Shown here: piece by piece, positions 15,199-24,457 of the stretch
How positions within the stretch are numbered: the stretch's first letter is position 1
How the letters are laid out: the number at the start of each line of letters is the position of its first letter
Assembly (NCBI GenBank): GCA_930633495.1
Contig: CAKNFJ010000001.1
Span: 1,550,001-1,614,000, forward strand
Source: Hyphomicrobiales bacterium
GTDB lineage: Bacteria > Pseudomonadota > Alphaproteobacteria > Rhizobiales > Beijerinckiaceae
Reading direction: 5' to 3'
DNA: 64,000 bases
Position numbers and translations under genes: made by a program
Notes under the pieces: model-generated
Database searches by the model: none
Told to the model about the DNA's origin: nothing
The model's input: the letters and a program-made list of their open reading frames with translations, nothing else

Positions 15199-17187
15199 AT
15201 GACCGCGACGAAACCCAGCGGCCAGCCGACGGCGCAACGCGACAAACCCTGGATCTTCCGCACCTATGCGGGGCATTCGGACGCGGCCGAATCCAACCGG
15301 CTTTATCGCACCAACCTCGCCAAGGGGCAGACGGGCCTGTCGGTCGCCTTCGATCTGCCGACCCAGACCGGCTACGATCCGGACCATGTGCTGGCGCGTG
15401 GCGAGGTCGGCAAGGTCGGCGTTCCGATCAGCCATCTCGGCGATATGCGGGCTTTGTTCGACCAGATCCCGCTGGCGCAGATGAACACCTCGATGACGAT
15501 CAACGCGACGGCGGCCTGGCTGCTTTCGCTCTACATCGCCGTCGCCGACGAGCAGGGCGCCGACCGCAAGCTCCTGCAGGGCACGACCCAGAACGACCTC
15601 GTCAAGGAATACCTGTCGCGCGGCACCTATGTCTTCCCGCCGCGCCCCTCGATGCAGCTCACCACCGACATCGTCGTCTTCACGGCGAGCGAGCTGCCGA
15701 AATGGAATCCGACGAATGTCTGCTCCTACCATCTGCAGGAGGCCGGGGCCTCGCCGGTGCAGGAGCTCTCCTTCGCGCTGGCGACGGGTATCGCCCTGCT
15801 GGATTCGATCCGCTCCCGGCCGGAAGTCAGCCCGGAAGAGTTTCCCGGCATCGTCGGACGCATCTCCTTCTTCGTGAATGCCGGCATGCGCTTCGTCACC
15901 GAGCTCTGCAAGATGCGGGCTTTCGTCGAGCTCTGGGATGAGATCACGCTCGGTCGGTATGGCGTCGCCGATGAGGCGATGCGGCGCTTCCGCTATGGCG
16001 TGCAGGTCAATTCGCTGGGGCTGACCGAGCCGCAGCCGGAGAACAACGTCTACCGCATCCTGATCGAGATGCTCGCGGTGACGCTGTCGAAGAAGGCACG
16101 CGCGCGGGCCGTGCAGCTGCCGGCCTGGAACGAGGCGCTCGGCCTGCCACGGCCCTTCGACCAGCAATGGTCCCTGCGCATGCAGCAGGTGCTGGCCTAT
16201 GAGACCGACCTGCTCGAATTCGGCGACATCTTCGACGGTTCGACCGCGGTCGACGCCAAGGTCCGCGAGCTCAAGGAAGCGGCACTGGAAGAACTCGCCA
16301 AGATCGACGACATGGGTGGCGCGCTCGCCGCCGTCGAGACCGGCTATATGAAGCAGGCGCTGGTCGAGAACGGCGCGCGCCGCATCGAGGCGATCGAGCG
16401 CGGCGAACAGGTCGTCGTCGGCGTCAACAAGTTCACCAACAGCGAACCCTCCCCGCTCTCGGCCGGCGACGGCGCCGTCGTCACCGTGCCGGATTCGGTC
16501 GAGACCGAGGCGATCGCCCGGCTCAAGGCCTGGCGCTCGGCCCGCGACGCCAAGGCCGCCGAGGCTGCGCTGGCCGAGCTCGCCGCCAATGCCCGCGAGG
16601 GCCGCAACGTCATGCCGGCCTCGATCGCCTGCGCCAAGGCCGGCGTCACCACCGGCGAATGGGCGCAGACCCTGCGCGAAATCTTCGGCGAATACCGCGC
16701 CCCGACCGGCGTCGACACCACCAAGCTCGGCGACGCGACCGGCCTTGCCACGGCGAAGGCCGCCGTCGAGAAGGCGGTCGAGCGCCTCGGCCGCCCGCCG
16801 CGTTTCCTCGTCGGCAAGCCCGGCCTCGACGGCCATTCGAACGGCGCCGAGCAGATCGCGGTGCGCGCCCGCGATGCCGGGATGAACGTGAGCTATGGCG
16901 GCATCCGCCAGACGCCCGAGGAGATCGTCAGCGAAGCCAAGGAGCAGCAGGCCGACATCATCGGGCTCTCGATCCTGTCGGGCTCGCATCTGCCGCTGGT
17001 GCGCGACGTCACGGCCCGCCTGCGGGTCGCCGGGATGGACGTGCCGGTCGTGGTCGGCGGCATCATTCCGCCCGACGACGAGAACGCGCTGCGCAACATG
17101 GGCGTGGCGCGGGTCTATACGCCAAAGGATTTCGCGCTGGACGGCATCATCGCCGATGTGGCGGGACTGGCCGCGAAGCGGGGATAA
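15199..17187 (+). CDS. ecm: Ethylmalonyl-CoA mutase
   Basis: This 662-residue, single-chain B12-dependent mutase converts ethylmalonyl-CoA to methylsuccinyl-CoA in the ethylmalonyl-CoA pathway of acetyl-CoA assimilation. The N-terminal TIM barrel starts with KPWIFRTYAGHSDAAESNRL, shown in part here (RTYAGHSDA). The C-terminal cobalamin domain carries GLDGHSNGAEQ near residue 545, whose His replaces the lower axial ligand. This lead sequence with SNGAEQ, rather than DRG, separates Ecm (MeaA) from methylmalonyl-CoA mutase. GAGG precedes the ATG. No pathway partner (ccr, mcd, mch) is within the window, so the pathway genes are scattered. Confidence 0.88.
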   Translation: MTATKPSGQPTAQRDKPWIFRTYAGHSDAAESNRLYRTNLAKGQTGLSVAFDLPTQTGYDPDHVLARGEVGKVGVPISHLGDMRALFDQIPLAQMNTSMTINATAAWLLSLYIAVADEQGADRKLLQGTTQNDLVKEYLSRGTYVFPPRPSMQLTTDIVVFTASELPKWNPTNVCSYHLQEAGASPVQELSFALATGIALLDSIRSRPEVSPEEFPGIVGRISFFVNAGMRFVTELCKMRAFVELWDEITLGRYGVADEAMRRFRYGVQVNSLGLTEPQPENNVYRILIEMLAVTLSKKARARAVQLPAWNEALGLPRPFDQQWSLRMQQVLAYETDLLEFGDIFDGSTAVDAKVRELKEAALEELAKIDDMGGALAAVETGYMKQALVENGARRIEAIERGEQVVVGVNKFTNSEPSPLSAGDGAVVTVPDSVETEAIARLKAWRSARDAKAAEAALAELAANAREGRNVMPASIACAKAGVTTGEWAQTLREIFGEYRAPTGVDTTKLGDATGLATAKAAVEKAVERLGRPPRFLVGKPGLDGHSNGAEQIAVRARDAGMNVSYGGIRQTPEEIVSEAKEQQADIIGLSILSGSHLPLVRDVTARLRVAGMDVPVVVGGIIPPDDENALRNMGVARVYTPKDFALDGIIADVAGLAAKRG

Positions 17188-17194
17188 CCTCTGT

Positions 17195-17241
17195 CATCCC
17201 GTGCGCGTTGCGGCACGCAGTGCCGCTGCGCGTGCGGGATG
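17195..17241. terminator. Bidirectional hairpin between ecm and the J-domain gene
   Basis: CATCCCG (17195-17201) pairs with CGGGATG (17235-17241), and an inner stem GCGGCA/TGCCGC (17210-17215, 17221-17226) closes it. It lies between two convergent genes, 7 bases after the ecm stop and 14 before the J-domain gene's stop. Confidence 0.55.
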
Positions 17242-17255
17242 GCGGCGCCCTGCCC

Positions 17256-17873
17256 TCAGACCATCCCGACGCTCTTCAGCTGCTGATAGGCCTTCAGGAT
17301 CTCCTGGAGCGTACCCTCGCGCGAGCGGTCGCCGCCATTGGCGTCCGGATGGAAGCGCTTCACCAGTTCCTTGTAGCGCGCCTTGATCGCGGCCGAGTCG
17401 GCAGTGTCGTCGAGGCCGAGCGTGTCGAGCGCCTTGCGCGCCACCACGCCGACGCGCGACTCCGGCTGGGCGGCCTGCTGCCTGTTGCGGGCGCCGAACA
17501 GGTTGAAGGCATCGTGCATGTCGGCGCCGGCCTCGCCATTCGCAGCGCGGCCGCGTTGCGACATCCGGGCCGCCTTGGAGTTGACGCCGAGCTTCCAGGT
17601 CGGCCGGTGGCCGATCTCCTCCTGCTTGGCGTAGGCGGCGAGCGCATCGTCATCCATGCCGGCGAAGTAGTTGTAGGTCGCGTTGTAGGCCTTCACATGC
17701 TCCATGCAGAACAGGAAGAACTGGCCCTCGCGGCCCCGCCCCTTCGGCGCGCGGAACTCGCCGGCGCGCTGGCAGCCGGGATGGTCGCAACGCGGCGCAT
17801 CGCTCTCCACGGCCGCTTCCGCCTCGGAAGAGCCGATCCTGATGCTGTCGAAAAGGCGTGAGTTGATGTTCAT
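17256..17873 (-). CDS. J-domain protein (DnaJ class)
   Basis: This 205-residue protein has a C-terminal J domain with the HPD motif (RFHPDANGGDRS) that stimulates a DnaK-type ATPase. The N-terminal part contains CDHPGC and FFLFCMEHVKAYN, a possible zinc site before a conserved region found in alphaproteobacterial homologues. I chose MNINSRLF at 17873 as the start because the conserved N-terminus begins there; the frame extends 18 codons further. It is divergent from bolA across 95 bases, a layout conserved in Hyphomicrobiales. Confidence 0.88.
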   Translation of the reverse strand: MNINSRLFDSIRIGSSEAEAAVESDAPRCDHPGCQRAGEFRAPKGRGREGQFFLFCMEHVKAYNATYNYFAGMDDDALAAYAKQEEIGHRPTWKLGVNSKAARMSQRGRAANGEAGADMHDAFNLFGARNRQQAAQPESRVGVVARKALDTLGLDDTADSAAIKARYKELVKRFHPDANGGDRSREGTLQEILKAYQQLKSVGMV

Positions 17874-17968
17874 CGTCGACGGGTTATGAGACGCAAGGTT
17901 CGGGCCGGCAAGTGCGATGCAGCACATCGCCGAACCGATAGGACAATCATCGCAACGGTGGCGCGATC

Positions 17969-18241
17969 ATGACCGCAATTGCTGAAAGAATCACGCGAAA
18001 GCTGACCGAGGCCTTTGCGCCACAGGAACTGAAGGTGATCGACGAGTCGCACCAGCATCAGGGCCATGGCGGCTGGCGCGAGGGCGGCGAGACTCACTTC
18101 CGGGTCCATATCGTGTCGCAGGCCTTCGCCGGCAAGAGCCGGCTCGAGCGCCACCGTCTCGTCAACGACGCGCTGGCGCAGGAGCTGGCCGACCGCGTCC
18201 ATGCGCTGGCGATCGCGGCGAAGGCGCCGGGCGAGGGTTGA
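17969..18241 (+). CDS. bolA: BolA family protein
   Basis: This 90-residue protein matches the BolA fold, with ITRKLTEAFAP, then ESHQHQGH, then the conserved RHRLVNDALAQEL helix and loop. BolA proteins pair with monothiol glutaredoxins in iron-sulfur cluster traffic and affect cell shape under stress. The HIS-rich loop is the likely cluster ligand region. It starts at an ATG 95 bases from the divergent J-domain gene. Confidence 0.92.
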   Translation: MTAIAERITRKLTEAFAPQELKVIDESHQHQGHGGWREGGETHFRVHIVSQAFAGKSRLERHRLVNDALAQELADRVHALAIAAKAPGEG

Positions 18242-18247
18242 GCGCGC

Positions 18248-19444
18248 CTAGGCCTTCGCCGGCTTGGGCGGAGCGAACGCGTAGATCGCCGCGGACACCA
18301 GCAGCAGCGCGGCGAAGGCCCAATGCAGATTGGCGAAGGTCGCGGCCGCGTCGAGTCCGGCCGCCCGCTGCGCCGCGATGAACCAGCCCGACGCGGACTG
18401 CACCGCCGCCGCGCCGGCGATGAACAGGAAGTTCACGAAGGTCATGCCGCGCCCGATCAGATGTTCGGGGAAGAACTGCCGCGCATGCGCCATCAGGATC
18501 GCATAGGTGAATCCGGCCGCGCCGATGAGCGAGAATAGCGCGATCGCCGTGAACGGCCCGCTCTGCCCGATCAGCGCCAGCACGGCGAAGCTCAACCCCG
18601 TCAGCACGCTTCCCCAGGCGACGATCGCCTTGGCCCGCCCGGTGCGGCTCTCGAGCCAGCCATAGACGAAGGCGCCGACGATCATCGCCACCGCCATGAT
18701 CGTCGCGGCATGGCCAGCCGAAACGGCGTCGTAGCCGTGGACCTGCGTCATGAAAGGAGCGATCCACAGGCCGCGTACCGTTGCGACGATCGCATAGCCG
18801 GTGATGGTCAGCGGCGCGAGCAGCCAGAGCGGCCGGAGCGCCAGGATGCTGGCGAGGCCCTGCAACAGCCCCTCGTCCGGCGCCGCCGAGGCCGGGCGCG
18901 GCGGCGGATCGCGCACCAGCATCACGGCCAGGATGGTCGCCGCCAGGAAAGCCGCGGCCATCGCCGTCATCGCGCCGCGCCAGCCGAAATGCCCCGCCGC
19001 GATGGCGAGCGGCGCGGCGCCGACGATGTTGCCGAGCGAGCCCAGCGCGATGAACAGCGAGGTCAGGAGCCCGAAGCGGGCCGGCGCCGCCGTCCGCGCG
19101 AACAGGAAGAGCGAGGACATGAAGACCGGCGAGCAGCCGATGCCGGTCAGCGCCATGGCGATGCCGGCCGAGACCGGGCCGCCCGCCTGCGCGAACAGGA
19201 AGGCGCCGGCCGAGCCGACCGCCATCGCGACCGCGACCGTGCGGCGCGGGCCGAGCCGGTCCAGCGCCCAGCCGACGGGAAACTGCGCCAACGCAAAGGC
19301 GATGAACCAGGCCGCCCCGAGCAGGCCGAAGGCAGCCGGGCCGATGCCGAGATCGGCCATCACCGGCCCCGCGATCACGCTGAGGAAGGACCGGTAGAAG
19401 ATCGACAGGACGTAGGCCGGCAGAAGCGCGATGAAGACGGTCAC
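18248..19444 (-). CDS. MFS transporter
   Basis: This 398-residue protein is almost all membrane and fits twelve transmembrane segments. AQFPVGWALDRLGPRRTV holds the family's loop 2-3 motif (G-x-x-x-D-R-x-G), and KAIVAWGSVLTG lies after the central loop. I see no substrate-specific feature; sugar, metabolite or drug export are all possible. The start is a GTG at 19444. The gene converges on bolA (7 bases between stops) and follows the thiolase gene on the same strand. Confidence 0.82.
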   Translation of the reverse strand: MTVFIALLPAYVLSIFYRSFLSVIAGPVMADLGIGPAAFGLLGAAWFIAFALAQFPVGWALDRLGPRRTVAVAMAVGSAGAFLFAQAGGPVSAGIAMALTGIGCSPVFMSSLFLFARTAAPARFGLLTSLFIALGSLGNIVGAAPLAIAAGHFGWRGAMTAMAAAFLAATILAVMLVRDPPPRPASAAPDEGLLQGLASILALRPLWLLAPLTITGYAIVATVRGLWIAPFMTQVHGYDAVSAGHAATIMAVAMIVGAFVYGWLESRTGRAKAIVAWGSVLTGLSFAVLALIGQSGPFTAIALFSLIGAAGFTYAILMAHARQFFPEHLIGRGMTFVNFLFIAGAAAVQSASGWFIAAQRAAGLDAAATFANLHWAFAALLLVSAAIYAFAPPKPAKA

Positions 19445-19480
19445 GTCGAAAAAATCCGCTTCTGCCGGCGAGCTGGAAGA

Positions 19481-20650
19481 CTACTTGATCCGTTCGAGCA
19501 CGGAGACGTAGTTGGCGACGGCGGCCCCGCCCATGTTGAAGATGCCGCCGAGGCGCGGCTCCTTGAGCTGCATGCCTTCCGGCGCCTCTCCCGCGAGCTG
19601 CATGGCCGAGAGAACATGCATCGAGACGCCGGTCGCGCCGATCGGATGTCCCTTGGCCTTGAGGCCGCCGGAGGCGTTGACCGGCAGCTTGCCGTCCTTC
19701 TGCGTCCAGCCTTCCTTGATGGCCCGCGCGCCCTCGCCTTCCTTGGTCAGGCCCATCGCCTCGTATTCGATCAGCTCCGCGACGGTGAAGCAGTCATGCG
19801 TCTCGACGAAGGAGAGATCGTCGAGCGTCACGCCGGCATCGGCCAGAGCCTTCTTCCAGGCCAGCGCCCCGCCCTCGAACTTCAGGATGTCGCGCTTCGA
19901 CATCGGCAGGAAGTCCTGGACATGGGCCATGCCGCGGAAGCCGACGGCACGGCGCATCTGCAGCGCGGTCGCCTCGTCGGCCAGCACCAGCGCGGCGGCG
20001 CCATCCGAAACCAGCGAGCAGTCGGTGCGCTTCAGCGGCCCGGCGACGTAAGGGTTCTTCTCGCTCTCCTCGCGGCAGAAGGCGAAGCCGAGATCCTTGC
20101 GCATCTGCGCGTAAGGATTGTCGACCCCGTTCTTGTGGTTCTTGGCCGCGATCAGCGCCAGCGCGTCGGACTGATCGCCGTGACGCTGGAAATAGGCCGC
20201 CGCGATCTTGCCGAAGACGCCGGCGAAGCCGCCCTGCACCTCGCCATCCTCCGGCAGATAGGAGGCTTTCAGCAGGTTCTTGCCGATCTCGGGGCCGGGC
20301 GTCTTGGTCATCTGCTCGACGCCCACGACCAGCACGATCTTGGCCGCGCCGGCCTTGATGGCGCGCACGCCCTGGTGGACGGCGGCCGACCCGGTGGCGC
20401 AGGCGTTCTCGACGCGGGTGGTCGGCTTGAAGCGCAGGGCCGGATCGGCCTGCAGCACCAGCGAGGCGGTGAAGTCCTGCGCCGAGAAGCCGGCGTTGAA
20501 ATGACCGAGCACGATCTCGTCGACCTGGTCGGCCGTGATGCCGGCATCGACCAGCGCATCGGTCGTCACCCGCACGATCAGGCTTTCGACGGTTTCGGCA
20601 TCCTGCTTGCCGAACGGCGTATGCGCCCAGCCGACGATTGCAGCGCTCAT
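19481..20650 (-). CDS. Thiolase family protein (SCP2-type acetyl-CoA acetyltransferase)
   Basis: This 389-residue protein has the thiolase active-site cysteine at residue 84 (ENACATGS), the ETHDCFTVAE segment of SCP2-type thiolases, and the C-terminal GGLKAKGHPIGATG. Thiolases cleave 3-ketoacyl-CoA or join two acyl-CoAs. This subgroup often acts on branched or non-standard chains. I chose the ATG at 20650 because AAGGGAG is well placed for it; a GTG three codons upstream is also open. The 36-base gap to the downstream MFS gene allows co-transcription. Confidence 0.87.
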   Translation of the reverse strand: MSAAIVGWAHTPFGKQDAETVESLIVRVTTDALVDAGITADQVDEIVLGHFNAGFSAQDFTASLVLQADPALRFKPTTRVENACATGSAAVHQGVRAIKAGAAKIVLVVGVEQMTKTPGPEIGKNLLKASYLPEDGEVQGGFAGVFGKIAAAYFQRHGDQSDALALIAAKNHKNGVDNPYAQMRKDLGFAFCREESEKNPYVAGPLKRTDCSLVSDGAAALVLADEATALQMRRAVGFRGMAHVQDFLPMSKRDILKFEGGALAWKKALADAGVTLDDLSFVETHDCFTVAELIEYEAMGLTKEGEGARAIKEGWTQKDGKLPVNASGGLKAKGHPIGATGVSMHVLSAMQLAGEAPEGMQLKEPRLGGIFNMGGAAVANYVSVLERIK

Positions 20651-20785
20651 GACGGTCACTCCCTTGATGTGCAGCTACACGTTATCTTGGCAGCCTCGTT
20701 TCTTCCGGCAAGCCGGTATCCGTGCATGGTGGCCGTGCGCGGATCGGCTGGCGGGTGCTTACACAGCACTAACCGGCCGTTCCGT

Positions 20786-21691
20786 TCACCGCAATGCCAC
20801 CGAGAGCAGCAGCCCCACCCCGCCGACGATCATCGCCATGCCGAGCATCTCGCGCCGGCTCGTGCCTTCGGAGAACAGGCGGCGCGAGGCGATCTGCGCC
20901 AGCGGCACCTCGATCAGCGCCAGCGTGCGGACATTGGCGGCCGTAGTCAGCGAGAAGCCGATGAACCAGAACTGCGAGGCGGCGGCACCGAGGAAGCCGG
21001 CCGAGAGCGAGCGGCGCCAGTTCCGCAGGCTCTGGATCAGGGCCTCGCGGTTCGCCACGAGCAGGTAGATCGTCAGGATCAGCGTCTGCAGCCCGAGGCC
21101 GAGCACGAGGATGGTCGAGGCGCGGATCAGGAATCCGCCTTCCGGCAGTGCCTGGATTCCGCCGCGGAAGCCGATCGCCGAGAGCGCGAAGAAGGCGCCC
21201 GAGACGATGCCGAGCACCGCCGGACGCAGGCCGGCGCGGCTGAGCTTCTCGCCCGGCTTCCACGAGACGACGATCACGCCGGCCGTCGCGATGGCAATCG
21301 CCAGGAATTTCAGCGGCGTCAGTGCGTCGCCGAGCAGCGCCGCGCCAAACAGCGCCACCTGCACCGGCTCGGTCTTGGTATAGGCGGTCGTCACCGCGAA
21401 GGAGCGCTCGCGCATCGCCGCCAGCATCAGCGCCGTCGCCGCGATCTGGGTCAGCGCTCCCCACAGCGTATAGCCGAGCGAGGCCATGCCGATGGCCGGC
21501 GGCAGCCGCCCGAGCCCGGCACAGGCCAGGAACAGGAAGAGCGCGGCGAAGGGCAGCCCGAAGAGGAAGCGCACCTGCGTGGCGCCGACGACGCCGATGA
21601 TGTCGGTCAGCGACCGCTGCGCCAGGTTGCGCGCGGTCTGCAGCAGGGACGCGACGATCGTCGCGGGAATCCAGAGTAGGCCGAAAGCCAC
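20786..21691 (-). CDS. EamA/DMT-family transporter
   Basis: This 301-residue membrane protein has about ten hydrophobic segments in two EamA repeats. YTKTEPVQVALFGAALLGDALTP and VRTLALIEVPLAQIASRRLF are the typical end-of-repeat segments. DMT transporters export or import metabolites, and the substrate is not predictable here. The GTG start at 21691 lies after AAGG and just before the first membrane segment. The open frame continues far upstream over the carboxypeptidase gene, but that part is not coding. Confidence 0.8.
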   Translation of the reverse strand: MAFGLLWIPATIVASLLQTARNLAQRSLTDIIGVVGATQVRFLFGLPFAALFLFLACAGLGRLPPAIGMASLGYTLWGALTQIAATALMLAAMRERSFAVTTAYTKTEPVQVALFGAALLGDALTPLKFLAIAIATAGVIVVSWKPGEKLSRAGLRPAVLGIVSGAFFALSAIGFRGGIQALPEGGFLIRASTILVLGLGLQTLILTIYLLVANREALIQSLRNWRRSLSAGFLGAAASQFWFIGFSLTTAANVRTLALIEVPLAQIASRRLFSEGTSRREMLGMAMIVGGVGLLLSVALR

Positions 21692-21931
21692 GGTAAGCCT
21701 TGGGAAAGAATAAGGGCGTAGAGCTTTTGGACCGGAGCCTCCGTCTAGGCAAATCGCTCGGCAGAGGGTAGGTATGCATCTGCGTGCTGGCGAAGGAGCC
21801 GGCCGTCTCGAAAATGCCGCATGCGTCGCGTTGAAAGCTTGCGCGTCCAGCTTCGCCCGATCTCCTTTCTCAAGACTGCTCATCCCCAGCGTTCTCGCCA
21901 GTTCCGTCAAGACAGGTTCAAAGACCCGCCG

Positions 21932-23539
21932 ATGACCCTCTCCCGCTTTGCCGCCGCCCTTGCCCTCAGCTGCGTCGTGACGGGCCCTGCCCTCGCCGGA
22001 GCGAGTCTGGTCGTCGATGCGTCCAGCGGCGCAGTGCTCTCCAGCGAGAACGCGACGCAGGCCTGGCGGCCGGCGTCCACCACCAAGATGATGACGATCT
22101 ATCTCGCGCTGAAGGCGGTGCGGGAAGGGCGTATCGGGCTGGAAACCGCGATCCCGGTCTCGAAGCTCGCGGCCAGCCAGCCGCGCGTGAAGGTCTATGC
22201 CCGGCCGGGGCAGGAGATCACGCTCGACAACGCCCTGCGCATCATGATGGTGAAATCGGCCAACGACATCGCCTATGTCGTGGCCGAGGGCGTCGGCGGC
22301 GACGTCCCGACCTTCGTCGGCATGATGAATGCGGAGGCCCAGCGCCTCGGCATGCGCGACAGCTACTTCGCCAACCCCAATGGCTGGGACCATCCCGACC
22401 AGCAGACCAGCGCCCGCGACCTCGCCGTGCTCGCCATGGCGCTGATGCATGACTTCCCGCAATATTCGGACTACTGGAACACCTCGGCCGTCCAGCTCGG
22501 CAAGCAGGTGATGAACAACACCAACGGCCTCGTCGGCCGCTATGCCGGTATCGAGGGCATGAAGACCGGCTTCACCTGCCCCTCCGGCTTCAACGTCGTC
22601 GCGACGGCCAACCGGGGCGGCAAGACCCTGATCGCCGTGGTTCTCGGTTCGGTGTCGGGCGTCGAGCGCACGGTCAAGGCCGCGCAGCTGCTCGACGACG
22701 GCTTCAGCCGCTGGGGCGGGGCTGGCTACACCGTCGCGTCCATGTCGCCCAGCGGCACGCGCGCCCCCAATGTCTGCGACGAGGTTCGCCGTCGCGGCGG
22801 CGGCGTGGCGCTGGCCGACGATGCCGATCTCTCCGGCCCCATCGCTGCCTCGGCAGCCGCCAGCGGCAATGACTCCGACGGCGGCCGCTTCGCCACCTTC
22901 GCGACCCAGTCGGCCGGCCCGGTCGCGACGCGCTCCCCCCGCGGCCGCGTCGTCCTCGGCCAGCGCGCGCAGGTCGTGCCGGTCCAGGTCTCCTTCGGCC
23001 GCACCGCCGGCAGCGCCTCGGCGCCGCTCGCCGCCAACGCGACGGCCCAGCCGGAGTCACGCGTCGCACGCGGCACCGTCCCGACGATCGAGCCGGGTGC
23101 GCCCGTCGCCGCCGGGCTTGCCCTCCCGCCGACCCGGCGCACGGCGTCGAGCAATGGCGCGATTCCGCGCAGCACCACCGCCTTCGCGCCGGCCGACACC
23201 CCGGTCCAGCCCTCCTCCGACACCTTCGAACGCCCGCTGCGCCTGCAGGGCGCGGTCCAGCCGGGTGCCGCCAATGCCGCGAGCCTGCGTCCGGGCGCCG
23301 CCGCCGGCATCAAGGCCGCCCCGCATAACGCCAAGTCGCAGGCTGCCAAATCGCAGGCTGCCAAGTCCCAGCCCGCCAAGGCGCAACCGGCGAAGAGCCC
23401 GGCCGCCAAGCCCCAACCCGGCAAGACCCCGACGGCCGCCGCCCCCCTGCCCAAGCCGAAGCCGTCGCAAGCCACTGCGAAGCCGCAGGCCGGCAAGCCC
23501 GAAGCCAAGGCGAAAGCCAAGCCCGCCAGCGACGCCTGA
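21932..23539 (+). CDS. D-alanyl-D-alanine carboxypeptidase with a long low-complexity tail
   Basis: This 535-residue class C1 penicillin-binding protein has a signal peptide (1 to about 22). The three active-site motifs of the DacA/PBP5 fold are S49-T-T-K52, S109-A-N111 and K211-T-G213. It trims the terminal D-Ala from muropeptides in the periplasm. The peptidase domain ends by about residue 255. After it come about 280 residues rich in Ala, Pro, Ser and Lys, ending in AAKSQ-type repeats. The usual PBP5 C-terminal membrane helix is missing, so the basic tail may anchor the enzyme to the wall or DNA-free periplasmic polyanions. Confidence 0.85.
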   Translation: MTLSRFAAALALSCVVTGPALAGASLVVDASSGAVLSSENATQAWRPASTTKMMTIYLALKAVREGRIGLETAIPVSKLAASQPRVKVYARPGQEITLDNALRIMMVKSANDIAYVVAEGVGGDVPTFVGMMNAEAQRLGMRDSYFANPNGWDHPDQQTSARDLAVLAMALMHDFPQYSDYWNTSAVQLGKQVMNNTNGLVGRYAGIEGMKTGFTCPSGFNVVATANRGGKTLIAVVLGSVSGVERTVKAAQLLDDGFSRWGGAGYTVASMSPSGTRAPNVCDEVRRRGGGVALADDADLSGPIAASAAASGNDSDGGRFATFATQSAGPVATRSPRGRVVLGQRAQVVPVQVSFGRTAGSASAPLAANATAQPESRVARGTVPTIEPGAPVAAGLALPPTRRTASSNGAIPRSTTAFAPADTPVQPSSDTFERPLRLQGAVQPGAANAASLRPGAAAGIKAAPHNAKSQAAKSQAAKSQPAKAQPAKSPAAKPQPGKTPTAAAPLPKPKPSQATAKPQAGKPEAKAKAKPASDA

Positions 23540-23546
23540 GGCCTGA

Positions 23547-24434
23547 TTGGACGCATCCTCGGCGAACGCACGTCACGGCTTGCTGCTGGCCTTCATCTCC
23601 GCAGCGGCCTTCGGCACCAATATCGTCAGCGCGCAGATTGCCGGACAGGCGGGCCTCAGCGGCCCGCTGCTCGTCTTCTATCGCGTCCTGCTGATGCTGA
23701 TCCTGGTCGGCGGCACGGCGCTCGCCTGGCGCATCTCGCTGCGTCTCGCCCCCGCCGAAAGGCAGCCGGTCCTGCTGTTCGGCTTGGCGACCGCCCTCGT
23801 CGGCATCGCCTATCTCTCCTCCGTCAGCTTCGTGCCCGTCTCGGTGGCTGCCGTGGTGTTCTACACCTTCCCCATCCTGATCGTGCTCGCCGAGCCGCTG
23901 CTGACGCCCGCGCCGTTCCGGGCCGACCGACTCGCGGTCGCGCTCATCGCCTTCCTCGGCGTCGCGCTGGTCGTCGGGCCGGATCTGCACGGCCTCGACC
24001 CGCGCGGGCTCGCCCTCGCCAGCCTCAGCGCCACGGCGCAGTTCTTCGCCGCCGCCCGCTGCGCCCAGGTCGCGACGCTGCCGAAGCTGTTCTGGTCGCA
24101 TATCGTCATCCTGCCCGTGGCGCTGGCGATCCTGCTCGTCACCGGCGGCCTGCTGCCGCCGCAGACCTTCCTGCTCGCGCCGATCGCGGTCGCCATCACC
24201 TATGGCGGCTATATCGTCGGCTTCCTGCTGCAGATCCTGGCGCTGGCCCGGATCGCGCCCGGTCCCGCTGGCCTCGCCTTCTGCGCCGAGCCGGTCTTCG
24301 CCGTGGCGATCGCCGCCGTCGTCCTCGCCGAGCGGCTCGGGCCGCTGCAATATGCCGGCGGCGCCCTTGTCATCGTCGCCCTGGTCACTAATGTAATAGT
24401 AGAACACTCAAGGCGGAGCGTCGTGCCTGCCTGA
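23547..24434 (+). CDS. EamA/DMT-family transporter
   Basis: This 295-residue membrane protein has about ten hydrophobic segments and two EamA repeats, the second ending in PAGLAFCAEPVFAVAIAAVV. The TTG start at 23547 follows the carboxypeptidase stop by 7 bases, with TGAGG just before it, so the two genes are probably one transcript. The substrate is unknown. Confidence 0.82.
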   Translation: MDASSANARHGLLLAFISAAAFGTNIVSAQIAGQAGLSGPLLVFYRVLLMLILVGGTALAWRISLRLAPAERQPVLLFGLATALVGIAYLSSVSFVPVSVAAVVFYTFPILIVLAEPLLTPAPFRADRLAVALIAFLGVALVVGPDLHGLDPRGLALASLSATAQFFAAARCAQVATLPKLFWSHIVILPVALAILLVTGGLLPPQTFLLAPIAVAITYGGYIVGFLLQILALARIAPGPAGLAFCAEPVFAVAIAAVVLAERLGPLQYAGGALVIVALVTNVIVEHSRRSVVPA

Positions 24435-24457
24435 AGGCCACGACCGGACGACAGATC

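Noticed and set aside
18710..21679. A 989-residue plus-strand open frame across the MFS, thiolase and EamA genes
   Set aside because: It runs opposite to three recognisable minus-strand genes and consists of Arg/Gln/Gly/Ala-rich shadow sequence.
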